Origin: JBCBSZ01 sp039818945
GTDB taxonomy: Bacteria > Actinomycetota > Acidimicrobiia > Acidimicrobiales > Poriferisodalaceae
Assembly: GCA_039818945.1 (NCBI GenBank)
Contig: JBCBSZ010000020.1
Location: 5,823-69,822 of the forward strand
Reading direction: 5' to 3'
DNA: 64,000 nt
Shown here: positions 24,330-33,600 of the stretch, piece after piece
Position numbering within the stretch: the first letter of the stretch is position 1
Layout: every line of letters begins with the position of its first letter
Made by a program: the position numbers and the translations under genes
Notes under the pieces: generated by a model
What the model saw: only the letters and a program-made list of their open reading frames with translations
Told to the model about the DNA's origin: nothing
Database searches by the model: none

Positions 24330-25190
24330 ATGGTGGATCCGGGACCATCGATCCAGGAGGTGCCGTTCGTCAGTCGGGCGACCTCGGCACCGGTCGAGCT
24401 GCTCGAGCGGACCGAGCTGCTGGCGAGGTTCCGTCCGGAGCACTTCGCCGCACCCCAACGACCGACGTTCCGGCTCCTCGTCCTCGTCGCCGGACGGGGC
24501 GGCACCCACTCGGTGGACTTCGACCCCGTCCCGATGCGGCCGGGCCGCCTGATCTACGTCCGCCCGGGCCAGGTGCAGAGCTGGGACCACACCACTCCGA
24601 CCGAGGCCGCGATCGTGGTCGCCCAGGCCTGGGTGGGCGACGACACGGGCTGGTTCCCGGGCGACGACGCGTTCGTCGATCTCGACGACGCCGATCTCGA
24701 CGCGGCGACCGCGCTCATCGACGTCCTCCGCGCCGAGCAGCGCCGCATCGACGGCGGTGCGGCCTCGGCACGGCTCGTCACGTCCCTGTTCACCGGCCTC
24801 GAGGCGATCTTCCATCGATCGGCAGGCCCGGCCGGCGCCACCGCGACACCCGAGCCGTACGCGGCGTTCCGTCGAGCGATCGAGTCGGCCATCGCCGACG
24901 GTCCACCGCCCCACAACGTGAGCGACCTCGTCGCCGACCTGCCCTATGCGGGCCGGACCATCGTCCGCGCCACGCGACACGCCACGGGCCGCACCCCGAA
25001 GGAGGTGCTCGACCATCGCCTCGTGCTGGAGGCCGACCGGCTCCTGGCCCACACCGCCCTCAGCTGCTCGGCCATCGGCGCCTCGCTCGGCTTCCGCGAG
25101 GCCACGAACTTCCACAAGTTCTACGTCCGCCTCACCGGCCGCCTACCGACCGCGCTTCGTCGTGAACGGGGGCCGATCTCCGCCCCGTAG
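24330..25190 (+). CDS. AraC-family transcriptional regulator
   Basis: A 286-residue regulator. The N-terminal half is a cupin-like sensor (TFRLLVLVAGRGGTHSVDF, then PGRLIYVRPGQVQSW). The C-terminal 100 residues are the AraC DNA-binding domain: VSDLVADLPYAGRTIVRATR, RTPKEVLDHRLVLEADRLL, LSCSAIGASLGFREATNFHKFY. It faces the SnoaL-like gene across 75 bp and probably activates it. The start is well placed, 8 bp after a -10-like hexamer. Confidence 0.87.
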   Translation: MVDPGPSIQEVPFVSRATSAPVELLERTELLARFRPEHFAAPQRPTFRLLVLVAGRGGTHSVDFDPVPMRPGRLIYVRPGQVQSWDHTTPTEAAIVVAQAWVGDDTGWFPGDDAFVDLDDADLDAATALIDVLRAEQRRIDGGAASARLVTSLFTGLEAIFHRSAGPAGATATPEPYAAFRRAIESAIADGPPPHNVSDLVADLPYAGRTIVRATRHATGRTPKEVLDHRLVLEADRLLAHTALSCSAIGASLGFREATNFHKFYVRLTGRLPTALRRERGPISAP

Positions 25191-25224
25191 GGTGTCCCGA
25201 CCGACGGACACGGAGGTGGTGGGA

Positions 25225-25755
25225 GTGCTCGAGGTGACGGGGAGCTGGCGCGGTCGGCCGGGTCGGCTGCGGCTCGACGGCGACGTGGTCGAGCTGATCG
25301 GCGACGACGAGCGACTCGTGATCCAGGTCACGGGATCCGGTCCGGACGTCGAGGCACAGGGTGCCGTGCTCCGGGTCGGTGACAGCGAGCTCGCCGTGGA
25401 CGGGCCCGATGCCGCAGCGCGCGCCGCCGAGCTGGCTGCGGAGATCCGCGAGGTGGTGCGCCGCTCACCCGTCGCCCCGACGCCGACCGAACGGTTGGGT
25501 TCCATCGGGCTCGGCCGCATCCTGGCCCTCCTCGGTGCCGTGCTGGTCGTCGTCGGCACCTGGGCCGGTTGGGCGACCGTCGACGAGTTCGGGCGCGACA
25601 CCTCGGTCGACGGCGGCTTCGTCCTCGTCAGCAGCAGCCTCGCCCAAGATCTCTCGCTGTTCTCGGGCGGAGCGAGCCTCTGGTGGCTGACCGGTGCGAT
25701 GTTGATCGTCGGCGGCTTCGTCATCGAGCGGCTCGACCGGCTGAGCACCGGCTGA
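25225..25755 (+). CDS. Small membrane protein of unknown function
   Basis: About 176 residues; I do not recognise a family. The N-terminal about 80 residues are hydrophilic and beta-rich (RLRLDGDVVELIGDDERLVIQV), reminiscent of a small regulatory or ligand-binding sheet. Two hydrophobic helices follow: LALLGAVLVVVGTWAGWATV and SLWWLTGAMLIVGGFVI. The stretch between them is short and polar, so both ends of the protein are probably on the same side of the membrane. Three GTG codons are clustered at 25216-25227; GTG 25225 has GGAGG at the best spacing. The next gene, a lipoprotein, begins 42 bp later. Confidence 0.6.
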   Translation: MLEVTGSWRGRPGRLRLDGDVVELIGDDERLVIQVTGSGPDVEAQGAVLRVGDSELAVDGPDAAARAAELAAEIREVVRRSPVAPTPTERLGSIGLGRILALLGAVLVVVGTWAGWATVDEFGRDTSVDGGFVLVSSSLAQDLSLFSGGASLWWLTGAMLIVGGFVIERLDRLSTG

Positions 25756-25783
25756 CCGCGATCGCTTCGCCCGCCGACCTCAC

Positions 25784-25789
25784 TACGGT
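25784..25789 (+). promoter_or_regulatory. Putative -10 element (TACGGT) for the lipoprotein gene
   Basis: TACGGT lies 7 bp before the GTG at 25797, another instance of the leaderless spacing. Confidence 0.38.
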
Positions 25790-25796
25790 CGCGTGT

Positions 25797-27704
25797 GTGG
25801 GCGCTCGGGTGGGATGGCATGGCGTGGTGGTGCTCGGCCTGCTCGCGCTCGCGTCCGGCTGCACGGGGGACGAGGCCGAGACGATCAGCACCCCCGAGCC
25901 GACCGTCGCGCCGACGACGTCCACCGCGCCGGCCGACGCCGACGACACCCGCTGGACGTGCCACGGCGTCGGACGGTTCACGGCCGACGAGCTCGACGAC
26001 CCGTCGTCCCGACTCACGCTGGAGGAGCTCGGCGTCGATGCCACCGAGCTGGCCGAGCGGGGCCTCGCCGATAGCCCGGCCACGGGGTGGTTCGAGGTCA
26101 CGCCGGCTGGAGGTGAACGGGTCGTCCTGCATCCCGACGCGCTCGAGGAGGAGTGGAGCGTCCTCAGCGTGCTGGAAGGCCGGCTCCACGTGGCCGGCGA
26201 GTGCACGCCGGTCAGGGCGACCGAACCCCGCATCGGCATCGGCACCTGGGACCCGCTCGTGTCGCCACTCGCCTCGGAGACGATGGGCATCACCGTGGGC
26301 GTCACGGAGCGGGCGTGCTCCGGTGGTGAGGACCCGACCCCGCGCCTGCTCCCGCCCGAGGTGGTGCTCGACGACGACACGGTCACGATCACGCTGTTCA
26401 TCCGTCGCGTCGAGGGTGACGAGGTGACGTGCGAAGGACTGCCGCCGACGCCGATCGACGTCGAGTTGCCGGAGCCGCTGGGCGACCGCACGCTCCTCGA
26501 CGGGTCGACCCTGCCGGCGCGAGAGGTCGTGGCGCCGGCAGCGGTCGAGGAGCCGGTCGCCGCGCCGCCCTCCCTCGACGAGCTGCCGATGCCCGTCGAG
26601 CGCCCCGACGGCACGCTCGTCGCTCCCTGGCGCACCATCCCCGTGTTCGGCGCCGACGACGGCATGTTCGTGCAGATCCGCCGGTGCGCCGACCAGCACC
26701 TCCTCGAACCGGAGATCGACTGGGCGGGCGACCAGCTGACGCTCGCCTTCCCCGTCACCGCCAGCGCGAGCAACTGCGAGGAGCCGCTCCCCACGGACGT
26801 GTGGGTCACGCTCGGGCGCTCGCCGACGGGAGCGGCGCTGCTCGACGGGGCGACCGATCCGCCGACCCCGGTCGCGCCACCCCCCGAGCTCTCCGAGGGT
26901 GTCTCGCCGACGCCATCACCGCCCCCGCCGAGCGGCGCATCCGTGGAGATCGTCGCCGAGCTGGTCGTGACCCGCTGGCCACTGCCCATCTGCGCGGCCA
27001 CGTACTCGCCGCTGCCCGGCCTCTCGGTCATGAGCGGCGGATCGGCGGCACCCGACCGACGGACCGGCCTCGCCGACCTGCTCGCCGGCTCCGCACTCCC
27101 CCTCACGGGGTGGATCGAGGTCACGTTCGCGTCCGACCCCGTCGCCAGCACCTACATCGCCACGCTCGACGGCGAGACCGCGGCAGCGTTCACCTTCCTC
27201 GACGTCGACGACGGCGCGGCGCTCGCGGGTGCGCAGCTGTGCGCCGGCCTCCCGGCCGACTGGCAGCCGGACGGCGAGACGTCGCCCTTCGAGCCGTTCC
27301 TCGACCTCCCGTTCGATCCGGTGGCGACCAGCGCCCTGCTCGACGACTTCCCCGTGCTCGGCGCCGCGGTCCGAACCGTCCTCGACCGGGATCCGGCGCC
27401 GTTGGAGGTCGAGGTGGAGGTTCCCCGCGAGCTGCGCTGCGACGTGATGGAGGGGATCGAGGACCTGCTCGAAGCCGAGGGCTTCGAGGTGACCGCGCTC
27501 GAGACCGCTGAGCTGGAGGACCCGGGCCGTTCGCTCCGATACGCCGGCGCGCTCCGCGACTCCCAGCTCGTCACCCTCAACGGCAGCTACAGCACGCCGA
27601 CGATCCTCTTCGTCTACGACCCGCAGGTCGGCCCGGACGAGGTCCCCTTCTCCGGTGACCCGCTCCCACGGTTCGCCTGCGGCATCGAAGACGCCCCGCG
27701 CTGA
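25797..27704 (+). CDS. Large secreted lipoprotein of unknown function
   Basis: A 635-residue exported protein. Its N-terminus is a signal peptide (GVVVLGLLALASGC) ending in a lipobox LASGC, so the mature protein would be anchored by Cys to the outer face of the membrane. A Thr/Pro/Ala-rich linker follows. The body contains several paired-looking segments beginning with prolines and a Cys (TWTCHGVGRFT, VTERACSGGEDP, VQIRRCADQH, ASNCEEPLP, PLPICAATYSP), suggesting disulfide-stabilised repeats. Low-complexity Pro/Ser stretches separate them. No enzyme motif was seen. It follows the small membrane protein and converges with the serine hydrolase. Confidence 0.7.
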   Translation: MGARVGWHGVVVLGLLALASGCTGDEAETISTPEPTVAPTTSTAPADADDTRWTCHGVGRFTADELDDPSSRLTLEELGVDATELAERGLADSPATGWFEVTPAGGERVVLHPDALEEEWSVLSVLEGRLHVAGECTPVRATEPRIGIGTWDPLVSPLASETMGITVGVTERACSGGEDPTPRLLPPEVVLDDDTVTITLFIRRVEGDEVTCEGLPPTPIDVELPEPLGDRTLLDGSTLPAREVVAPAAVEEPVAAPPSLDELPMPVERPDGTLVAPWRTIPVFGADDGMFVQIRRCADQHLLEPEIDWAGDQLTLAFPVTASASNCEEPLPTDVWVTLGRSPTGAALLDGATDPPTPVAPPPELSEGVSPTPSPPPPSGASVEIVAELVVTRWPLPICAATYSPLPGLSVMSGGSAAPDRRTGLADLLAGSALPLTGWIEVTFASDPVASTYIATLDGETAAAFTFLDVDDGAALAGAQLCAGLPADWQPDGETSPFEPFLDLPFDPVATSALLDDFPVLGAAVRTVLDRDPAPLEVEVEVPRELRCDVMEGIEDLLEAEGFEVTALETAELEDPGRSLRYAGALRDSQLVTLNGSYSTPTILFVYDPQVGPDEVPFSGDPLPRFACGIEDAPR

Positions 27705-27717
27705 CCGCTCGCGGTCG

Positions 27718-28851
27718 TCAACCCGTGATGCGCTGCAGCTCCTGGAACAGGGCGATGCCGGTCTCGTTGCCGAGGAGACCGTCCTGCATGCGATTCATCA
27801 TGTAGGTGAGGGTGATCCGGTTGTCGAGGTCGTTCAGCACGACCGATCCGCCCCAGCCACCCCAGTAGCACGTCCGCTCGGCGGTGATCCCGAGCGGGTT
27901 GTCCGGGGCGCCGAGGCCGTACCCGAGGCCGAAGCGGACCGGCATCATCAGGACCTGGTCGATGCCGTCGGCCTGGATCTCGAAGATCCGGTCGACCGTG
28001 TCCGACGACAGCAGCTCGACGCCGCCCGCGGACCCACTGTTGGAGATCGCCGCCTGGATCCTCGCCACCGACCGGGCGTTGCCGTGTCCGTTGGCGGCGC
28101 CGATCGTCGCGGCCCTCCACCCGTCGGTGTGGGCGATCGTGGCCTCCGGTGCCGGTCCGGTGAACGTCTTGAACACCACGCTCTCCGGATCGATCTCCTC
28201 GGGCAGCGGCAGCGGGGGCGGCGGGACGACGTTCGAGATGCGGTGGTGGTGCTCGGGCGGCGAGCCGATCGTGAAGTCGGCGTCGAGCGGTCCGGCGATC
28301 TCCTCCGCGAAGTACTGCTTCAGACCCCTCCCGTCGATGCGGCGGATGACCTCGCCGACGAGGTGGCCCTGGTTGAGCGCGTGGTAGCCGGAGGCCGTCC
28401 CCGGCTCCCACCACGGCTCCTGCGCCGCCAGATGAGCCGTCGCGGCCTCGTCGTCGAGGACGTCGTCGGGCGTGACGGGCTGGGCCCAGGCCGAGACGCC
28501 CGAGGTGTGGCCGAGCAGGTGGCGCACCTCGACGTGCTCCTTGCCACCCGCGGCGAACTCGGGCCAGTGCGTCGCCACCTTGTCGCTCGGATCGAGTCGG
28601 CCGCTGTCGATGAGGTGCAGCGCGGAGATGGCCGTCATCGTCTTCGTGGTCGACCAGACGTTGGTGATCGTGTCGGCCTGCCACGGCGTGGTCCTGGCCT
28701 CGTCGGACCACCCGCCCCAGACGTCGGTCACGATCTCGCCGTCGACCGCGACGGCGAGCGACGCCCCGAGGTCGTAGTCGGCGTCGAGCTGTCGCTCCAG
28801 GATGTCGGTCAGCCCCGCGAACCGGTCGTCGGTGGTGCCGTCGAGCGCCAT
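27718..28851 (-). CDS. Serine hydrolase, class C beta-lactamase/esterase fold
   Basis: A 377-residue penicillin-binding-protein-like hydrolase. The nucleophile motif SxxK is STTK in NVWSTTKTMTAI; the usual second motif is replaced by a Tyr in ASGYHALNQGHLVG, as in the EstB-like esterases. It lacks a signal peptide, so it is probably a cytoplasmic esterase, amidase or peptidase rather than a true beta-lactamase. ATG 28851 is preceded by AGGGGG at good spacing, and TAGGGT at about 28906-28911 is a possible -10. It converges with the lipoprotein gene. Confidence 0.85.
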   Translation of the reverse strand: MALDGTTDDRFAGLTDILERQLDADYDLGASLAVAVDGEIVTDVWGGWSDEARTTPWQADTITNVWSTTKTMTAISALHLIDSGRLDPSDKVATHWPEFAAGGKEHVEVRHLLGHTSGVSAWAQPVTPDDVLDDEAATAHLAAQEPWWEPGTASGYHALNQGHLVGEVIRRIDGRGLKQYFAEEIAGPLDADFTIGSPPEHHHRISNVVPPPPLPLPEEIDPESVVFKTFTGPAPEATIAHTDGWRAATIGAANGHGNARSVARIQAAISNSGSAGGVELLSSDTVDRIFEIQADGIDQVLMMPVRFGLGYGLGAPDNPLGITAERTCYWGGWGGSVVLNDLDNRITLTYMMNRMQDGLLGNETGIALFQELQRITG

Positions 28852-28935
28852 GTGTCCCCCTGTCGTCGAGCGCCGCCCACTCCCCCGCGAGCGACCTGGT
28901 GGACCCTAGCCCTCCGCCCACGGCCGGGCTCTGGG

Positions 28936-29319
28936 TCAGTTCGGTCGCCGGAGCCGACGCAGCTGCGAGGCGAGGTACGGGCGGGCCCGACGCTGACCAC
29001 CCCGCTCGGCGATGGCGGCGTCGAGCGCGATCAGCTGGGTCACGACCCGCTCGCGATCGGCCGGCCACCCGAGCTCGGCACATCGCTCCAGCCAGCGGTC
29101 GGGGGCGACGTGACCGCGATCGGAGTTGCACCGGCGGCACGCGGCGACCTCGTTCTCGATCCAGCTCGGCCCGCCCTTGATCCGCGGGACGAGGTGCTCG
29201 GTCGTCGCGACGACCAGTCGGCCGTCGAACGTCGTGCCACACCACACGCACCGGTCGCCGTCGCGCCCGAGGATCGCTTCGAGCCGCTCGGCCCGCCCGA
29301 GCGGTCGCCCACCGTCCAT
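28936..29319 (-). CDS. HNH endonuclease domain protein
   Basis: A 127-residue protein with a zinc-type HNH nuclease core: RCVWCGTTF, TTEHLVPRIKGG (metal-binding His), ENEVAACRRCNSDRGH (Asn and His). The Cys pairs CxxC and CxxC bind a structural zinc. A basic C-terminal tail follows. Small free-standing HNH proteins of this sort are common in actinobacterial chromosomes and their role is unknown. It is divergent from polX; both start codons lie 6-7 bp from -10-like hexamers. Confidence 0.82.
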   Translation of the reverse strand: MDGGRPLGRAERLEAILGRDGDRCVWCGTTFDGRLVVATTEHLVPRIKGGPSWIENEVAACRRCNSDRGHVAPDRWLERCAELGWPADRERVVTQLIALDAAIAERGGQRRARPYLASQLRRLRRPN

Positions 29320-29325
29320 CACGGC

Positions 29326-29366
29326 ACGATACGAGCCGCTCGGAGCACCCCGGCCCGCCCTACGAT
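29326..29366. promoter_or_regulatory. Divergent leaderless promoters of the HNH and polX genes
   Basis: On the minus strand TATCGT (29331-29326) lies 6 bp before the HNH ATG. On the plus strand TACGAT (29361-29366) lies 7 bp before the polX GTG. No -35 consensus is evident for either. Confidence 0.4.
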
Positions 29367-29373
29367 CTCCGGT

Positions 29374-31131
29374 GTGGCCACGCATCAGGACGTCATCGCC
29401 ATGCTCTCGGAGCTCGCGGCGCTGACGACGCTGGCCGAGGGCAGTCCGCAGTCGTTCAAGGCCCGTGCCTACGACAACGCCCGCCTGGGGATCGAGTCGG
29501 ACGGTCGTGACGTCACCGAGCTGACCACCGCCGAGATGACCAAGATCAAGGGCGTCGGCAAGGCCACCGCCGCGAAGATCCGCGAGCTCGTCGACACCGG
29601 CTCGGTCGAGAAGCTCGAGCAGCTGAGGGAGGAGTTCCCGCCGTCGGTCGTCGAGCTCAGCCGCATCCCCGGGGTCGGACCGAAGACGCTGCAGGCGTTG
29701 CGGTCCCACCTCGGCATCGAGGACGTCGACGGGCTCCGTGCCGCGATCGAGCAGGAGCAGCTCCGGTCGGTCCCGGGCCTCGGCGAGACGACCGAGAAGA
29801 AGATCGGCTCGGCCATCGAGCGACTCGGCCTGACGGGCAAGGACCGTCGCACCCCGGTCGCCGACGCGCTCCCCCTCGCCCGCCGACTCGTCGCCGACCT
29901 GCTCGCGCTCCCCGAGGTCGAGGACGCGCAGTACTGCGGCAGCCTGCGCCGCATGGCCGAGACGATCGGCGACATCGACATCACGGTCGCCTCGCTGCAC
30001 CCCGAGGCGGTCATGGCCGCCGTGCGCGACCACATCGAGGCGGCCGAGGTGATCCTCAGCGGCTCGACGAAGACCTCGTTCCTCACCAGCCGCCAGCTGC
30101 AGGTCGACGTGCGCGTCGTCGAGCCCGAGCAGTTCGGCGCCGCCACCCTGTACTTCACCGGTTCGAAGGCCCACAACGTCGAGCTCCGCCAGCGGGCCAT
30201 CCGCCAGGGCATGTCGCTCAGCGAGTACGGCCTCGTCGACACCAGCGACGAGGACGTCGCCCCCGAGGACCGTCCCATCGTCGCCCGCCGGACCGAGCGG
30301 GAGATCTACGCGGCGCTCGGCATGGCCTACGTGCCGCCACCCATGCGGGAGGCCACCGGGGAGATCCGCGCTGCGGCCGACGACGAGCTCCCCGACCTGA
30401 TCGAGCTCGACCACATCAACGGCGACCTGCACTACCACACCGACCGATCCGGCGACGGCCGGTCGAGCGTCGCCGACATGGTCCAGGTGGCCGCCGACCA
30501 GGGCTACGACTACCTCGCCATCACCGACCACGGCGTCGACCTCGCCATCAACGGGTCCACCGCCGAGGAGATGCTCGAGCACCGCGAGGTGATCCGCCGC
30601 GTCCAGGACGACCACCCCGACATGACGATCCTCTGGGGCTGCGAGCTGAACATCGGCCCCGACGGCGGCCTCGACTACGACCCGGACTTCCGGGCGTCGT
30701 TCGAGTACACGGTCGCCTCGGTGCACTCGCACTTCGACCAGTCCCAGCTCGACCAGACGAAGCGCCTGATCGCAGCGATCTCCGACCCGACCGTCAACTC
30801 GATCGGTCACCTCACCGGTCGCTACATCGGCCGCCGTCCGGGCATCGAGCTCGACATCGACGTCGTCATCGAGGCCCTGCACCACTTCGACGTCGCCCTC
30901 GAGATCAACGGCGCGCTCGACCGGCTCGACGCCGCCTCCGACGTCGTCCGGAAGGCCGTCGACCGGGGGGTGAAGCTGGTGATCAACACCGACAGCCACC
31001 ACACGTCGGAGCTCGGGCGGATGGAGTACGGGGTGCTGACGGCGCAGCGAGGATGGGCACCCAGGGATCAGGTGGTGAACACCTGGGACCGGGATCGGTT
31101 CCTCTCCTGGGTGGCGAGCCGCACGGCCTGA
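29374..31131 (+). CDS. polX: Family X DNA polymerase/3'-5' exonuclease with PHP domain
   Basis: A 585-residue DNA-repair enzyme. The N-terminal 8-kDa-like region (about 1-80) and helix-hairpin-helix motifs (KIKGVGKATAAKI, RIPGVGPKTLQAL, SVPGLGETTEKKI) bind DNA. The palm domain (about 165-310) has the catalytic Asp pair in IGDIDITV and a third in LQVDVRVV. The C-terminal PHP domain (about 345-585) carries metal-binding GDLHYHTDRS, ITDHGVD and NTDSHH, usual for bacterial PolX exonuclease activity. GTG 29374 is chosen from its position 7 bp after TACGAT; the protein then opens with the standard helix. It converges with a response-regulator gene. Confidence 0.92.
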   Translation: MATHQDVIAMLSELAALTTLAEGSPQSFKARAYDNARLGIESDGRDVTELTTAEMTKIKGVGKATAAKIRELVDTGSVEKLEQLREEFPPSVVELSRIPGVGPKTLQALRSHLGIEDVDGLRAAIEQEQLRSVPGLGETTEKKIGSAIERLGLTGKDRRTPVADALPLARRLVADLLALPEVEDAQYCGSLRRMAETIGDIDITVASLHPEAVMAAVRDHIEAAEVILSGSTKTSFLTSRQLQVDVRVVEPEQFGAATLYFTGSKAHNVELRQRAIRQGMSLSEYGLVDTSDEDVAPEDRPIVARRTEREIYAALGMAYVPPPMREATGEIRAAADDELPDLIELDHINGDLHYHTDRSGDGRSSVADMVQVAADQGYDYLAITDHGVDLAINGSTAEEMLEHREVIRRVQDDHPDMTILWGCELNIGPDGGLDYDPDFRASFEYTVASVHSHFDQSQLDQTKRLIAAISDPTVNSIGHLTGRYIGRRPGIELDIDVVIEALHHFDVALEINGALDRLDAASDVVRKAVDRGVKLVINTDSHHTSELGRMEYGVLTAQRGWAPRDQVVNTWDRDRFLSWVASRTA

Positions 31132-31143
31132 CGCAGCACGAGC

Positions 31144-31635
31144 TCAGTCGATGCGACCCCGGCGGCCGTAGGCGTCGAGCAGGCGGGGTGCGTCGAGCAC
31201 GTCGACGTAGGCCAGTGGGTCCAGGCCGGCCTCGATGACGTAGTCGGTCAGCTGCGTCACCGCCGTCGCGAGCAGGTCGTCGGGTTGCCACGGCTTCGCG
31301 AGGTAGTGGTCGAGGTCGGCCTCGTTGATCGCGCGGATGGTGTCGGCGTGCCCGGCCTGGCCCGTGATCAGCACCTTGCGGATCGGCCGTCGCTCGGGAT
31401 CGGCGTGGAGCGAGACCAGCAGGTCGACGCCGCTGCGGCCGGGCAGACGGTGATCGGCGAGGATCAACCCCACCCGGTCGCCGGCCTCGACGGCCTCGTC
31501 GAGCGCGGCGACGGCGTCCTCGGCGTCCTCGGCCTCGTCGACCCGCACCGATCCGAGCAGCGGCTCGAGGTCGCGGACGATCGCGGCCCGCACCTCGGCC
31601 TCGTCCTCGACCACGAGCACGAGCAGCTCCCCCAT
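31144..31635 (-). CDS. Stand-alone response regulator (receiver domain with short tail)
   Basis: A 163-residue protein. Residues about 1-125 are a receiver domain: acidic pocket VVEDE, phospho-acceptor Asp in LILADHRLPGRSG, Thr in VLITGQ, and Lys in YLAKPW. The remaining 35 residues have no DNA-binding or enzyme motif. The AKPW ending places it near the HoxA/HupR-like receivers. Its ATG overlaps the stop of the kinase gene by 4 bp, so the two are cotranslated and it is the likely phosphorylation target. The output must be by protein contact. Confidence 0.87.
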   Translation of the reverse strand: MGELLVLVVEDEAEVRAAIVRDLEPLLGSVRVDEAEDAEDAVAALDEAVEAGDRVGLILADHRLPGRSGVDLLVSLHADPERRPIRKVLITGQAGHADTIRAINEADLDHYLAKPWQPDDLLATAVTQLTDYVIEAGLDPLAYVDVLDAPRLLDAYGRRGRID

Positions 31636-33545
31636 CACGCCCCTCCTCCCGGCAGCTCGACCGTGAAGACCGTGTGGCCCGGACGGCTGCTCACCTCGAT
31701 CGTGCCACCGTGCTCCTCGACGATCTGCCTGCTGATCGACAACCCCAGACCCATCCCGAACCGGACCCTGCCGTCCTTGGTGGTGAACCGGGGCTCGAAG
31801 ATGCGGGGCAGGAGGTCCGGCGGCACGCCGGGCCCACCGTCCACGACGCTGACCCGGACTCCGCCGCCGTCGGTCCCGGTGACCCGCAGGCCGAGCAGGC
31901 CCCGGTCGCCCATGGCGTCGAGCGCGTTGGCGAGCAGGTTGGTCCACACCTGCTGCAGGGCACCGGGACGAGCCGCGATCGGCGGCACGTCGGGATCGAT
32001 GTCCCAGTCGACGACGACATCGGTCAGCCGGTGCGACAGGAGTCGGAGGGCGTGGTCCAGGCCTTCTGCGACGACGACGTCGGGAACGGTGGGCCCGCGC
32101 CCGTCCTCTCCCCTCGCGTAGGCGCGGAGGCTCTCGACGAGCGACTGGATCCGCCCCGCCGCGCTGTTCGCATCGCGCAGCGTCCGGCCGAGCCGCCGGG
32201 CCGACTCGAGTCGGGCGAGCTGCTCGTCGCCGAGCGCAGCGACCCGCTGCGCCTCGGCCGGCTCGGTCACCCCCAGCTCGACGAGGCGCTCCGCCAGCCG
32301 CCGGTCGCCGAGCACCTCGGTGAGCGCCCGCCGATGGGCGCGGCGGTCGGCGGTCGAGCGCACGGGCTCCTCGGCACCGTCGCGGATGGCTGCGGCCAGC
32401 TCGGGTGCGTCGACGACGGCGAACAGGTCCTCGGTGAGGTGGTCGACCGAGCGGGTCAGTGCCGCCGTCGGGTTGTTGAGCTCATGAGCCATGCCCGCCG
32501 AGAGCTCACCGAGCGTCGCGAACCGTGCGCTGGCGACGAGCTGCGCCTTGGCCGCCGACAGCGCGGCGAGGCTCTCGTCGAGCTCGACCTGCAGCTCGTC
32601 GGAGCGGCGGAGGCGCTGGGCCAACGAGCGGATGAGCACCCGCGTGAGGAGGCCGGCGAGACCGGGCTCGGCGTCGAGGGCACGGTCGAGCTGATCGATG
32701 GTCACCGGGATCGCCCTCACGTCGGTGACGGCTCGGCACTCGAGCATCGCCCGACGATGAGTGGCGAGCGACAGCAGCCCGACGATGGGCCCGGTCGACC
32801 CCTCGTGGAGGATCCGCTCGCCCTGCTCGGTCCGCGACGTCAGCCGAACCGAACCCTCCAGCACGACGTAGATCCCGCCGACGTCCTCGCCGGCCTCGAT
32901 CAACACCGTGCCGGGGCCGATGCGGATCCGGGGTGGGTGGCCGAGCGCCCGGTCGAGCAGGCGGACCATCTGCGCCTCGATCGCCTCCTCGTCGCGATCG
33001 TCGAGCAGCGGGTGCAGAACGTCGTCGCCGTCGCCGGACGAGGCAGCGGCGCGCTGCTCGATGCGGGCGATGGCGGCGGCCCGATCCTCGTCGTCGAGGA
33101 AGTCGACGAACTCCCCGAGCCGATCGGGTGCGTGCTCGGTGAGGCAGGTCGCCAGGTGGGCCTCGACCATCTCGCGCAGGCCGTGCTCGGTCCACGGGCG
33201 GGTGATCATCCCGTGGACAGCGCCCCGCTGGAGCGCCACGTCGACGCCGTGCAGCGACGCCCGGGAGGTGATGACGACGAGCCGGGTGGTGCCGAAGGCC
33301 GGGTCGTCGTGCAGGGCCATGATGTTGTCGACCCGTCGATCGCTGCGCTGATCGAGCGAGACGAACGCCACCGGCACGATGCCGCCGCCGGCCCGAACCG
33401 CCGCCCCGACCTCGGACGCCGCACCGACCTCGGCGACCGCCTCGACCCGCGCCGCCGGCGGCAAGATGTTGCGCAGATCCGAGGCCAGCAGCTCGCGCTG
33501 GCTCGCGTCGGCGGCGACGACGAGCACCACGACGTCCCCGCTCAT
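31635..33545 (-). CDS. Multidomain histidine kinase: degenerate receiver, cNMP-binding and kinase domains
   Basis: A 636-residue soluble kinase. Residues about 1-125 are receiver-like, but the acidic pocket (VVAADAS) and conserved Lys (ITRPWT, Lys to Arg) are altered. Residues about 195-310 are a cyclic-nucleotide-binding-type domain (GTVLIEAGEDVGGIYVVLEGSVRLTS). Then come a coiled coil, the H-box GMAHELNNPTAAL with the phospho-accepting His, and a HATPase with NLLANALDAMGD, GPGVPPDLL and GMGLGLSIS. No membrane segment is visible. It is translationally coupled to the response regulator downstream. The signal is probably a small ligand at the cNMP domain. ATG 33545 follows a ribosome site GGAGGCGGG. 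Confidence 0.85.
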   Translation of the reverse strand: MSGDVVVLVVAADASQRELLASDLRNILPPAARVEAVAEVGAASEVGAAVRAGGGIVPVAFVSLDQRSDRRVDNIMALHDDPAFGTTRLVVITSRASLHGVDVALQRGAVHGMITRPWTEHGLREMVEAHLATCLTEHAPDRLGEFVDFLDDEDRAAAIARIEQRAAASSGDGDDVLHPLLDDRDEEAIEAQMVRLLDRALGHPPRIRIGPGTVLIEAGEDVGGIYVVLEGSVRLTSRTEQGERILHEGSTGPIVGLLSLATHRRAMLECRAVTDVRAIPVTIDQLDRALDAEPGLAGLLTRVLIRSLAQRLRRSDELQVELDESLAALSAAKAQLVASARFATLGELSAGMAHELNNPTAALTRSVDHLTEDLFAVVDAPELAAAIRDGAEEPVRSTADRRAHRRALTEVLGDRRLAERLVELGVTEPAEAQRVAALGDEQLARLESARRLGRTLRDANSAAGRIQSLVESLRAYARGEDGRGPTVPDVVVAEGLDHALRLLSHRLTDVVVDWDIDPDVPPIAARPGALQQVWTNLLANALDAMGDRGLLGLRVTGTDGGGVRVSVVDGGPGVPPDLLPRIFEPRFTTKDGRVRFGMGLGLSISRQIVEEHGGTIEVSSRPGHTVFTVELPGGGA

Positions 33546-33600
33546 GTCACCCGCCTCCGGCTCACAGCATCACCCGGTTCGCCTCCTGGCCAGCACGCCC

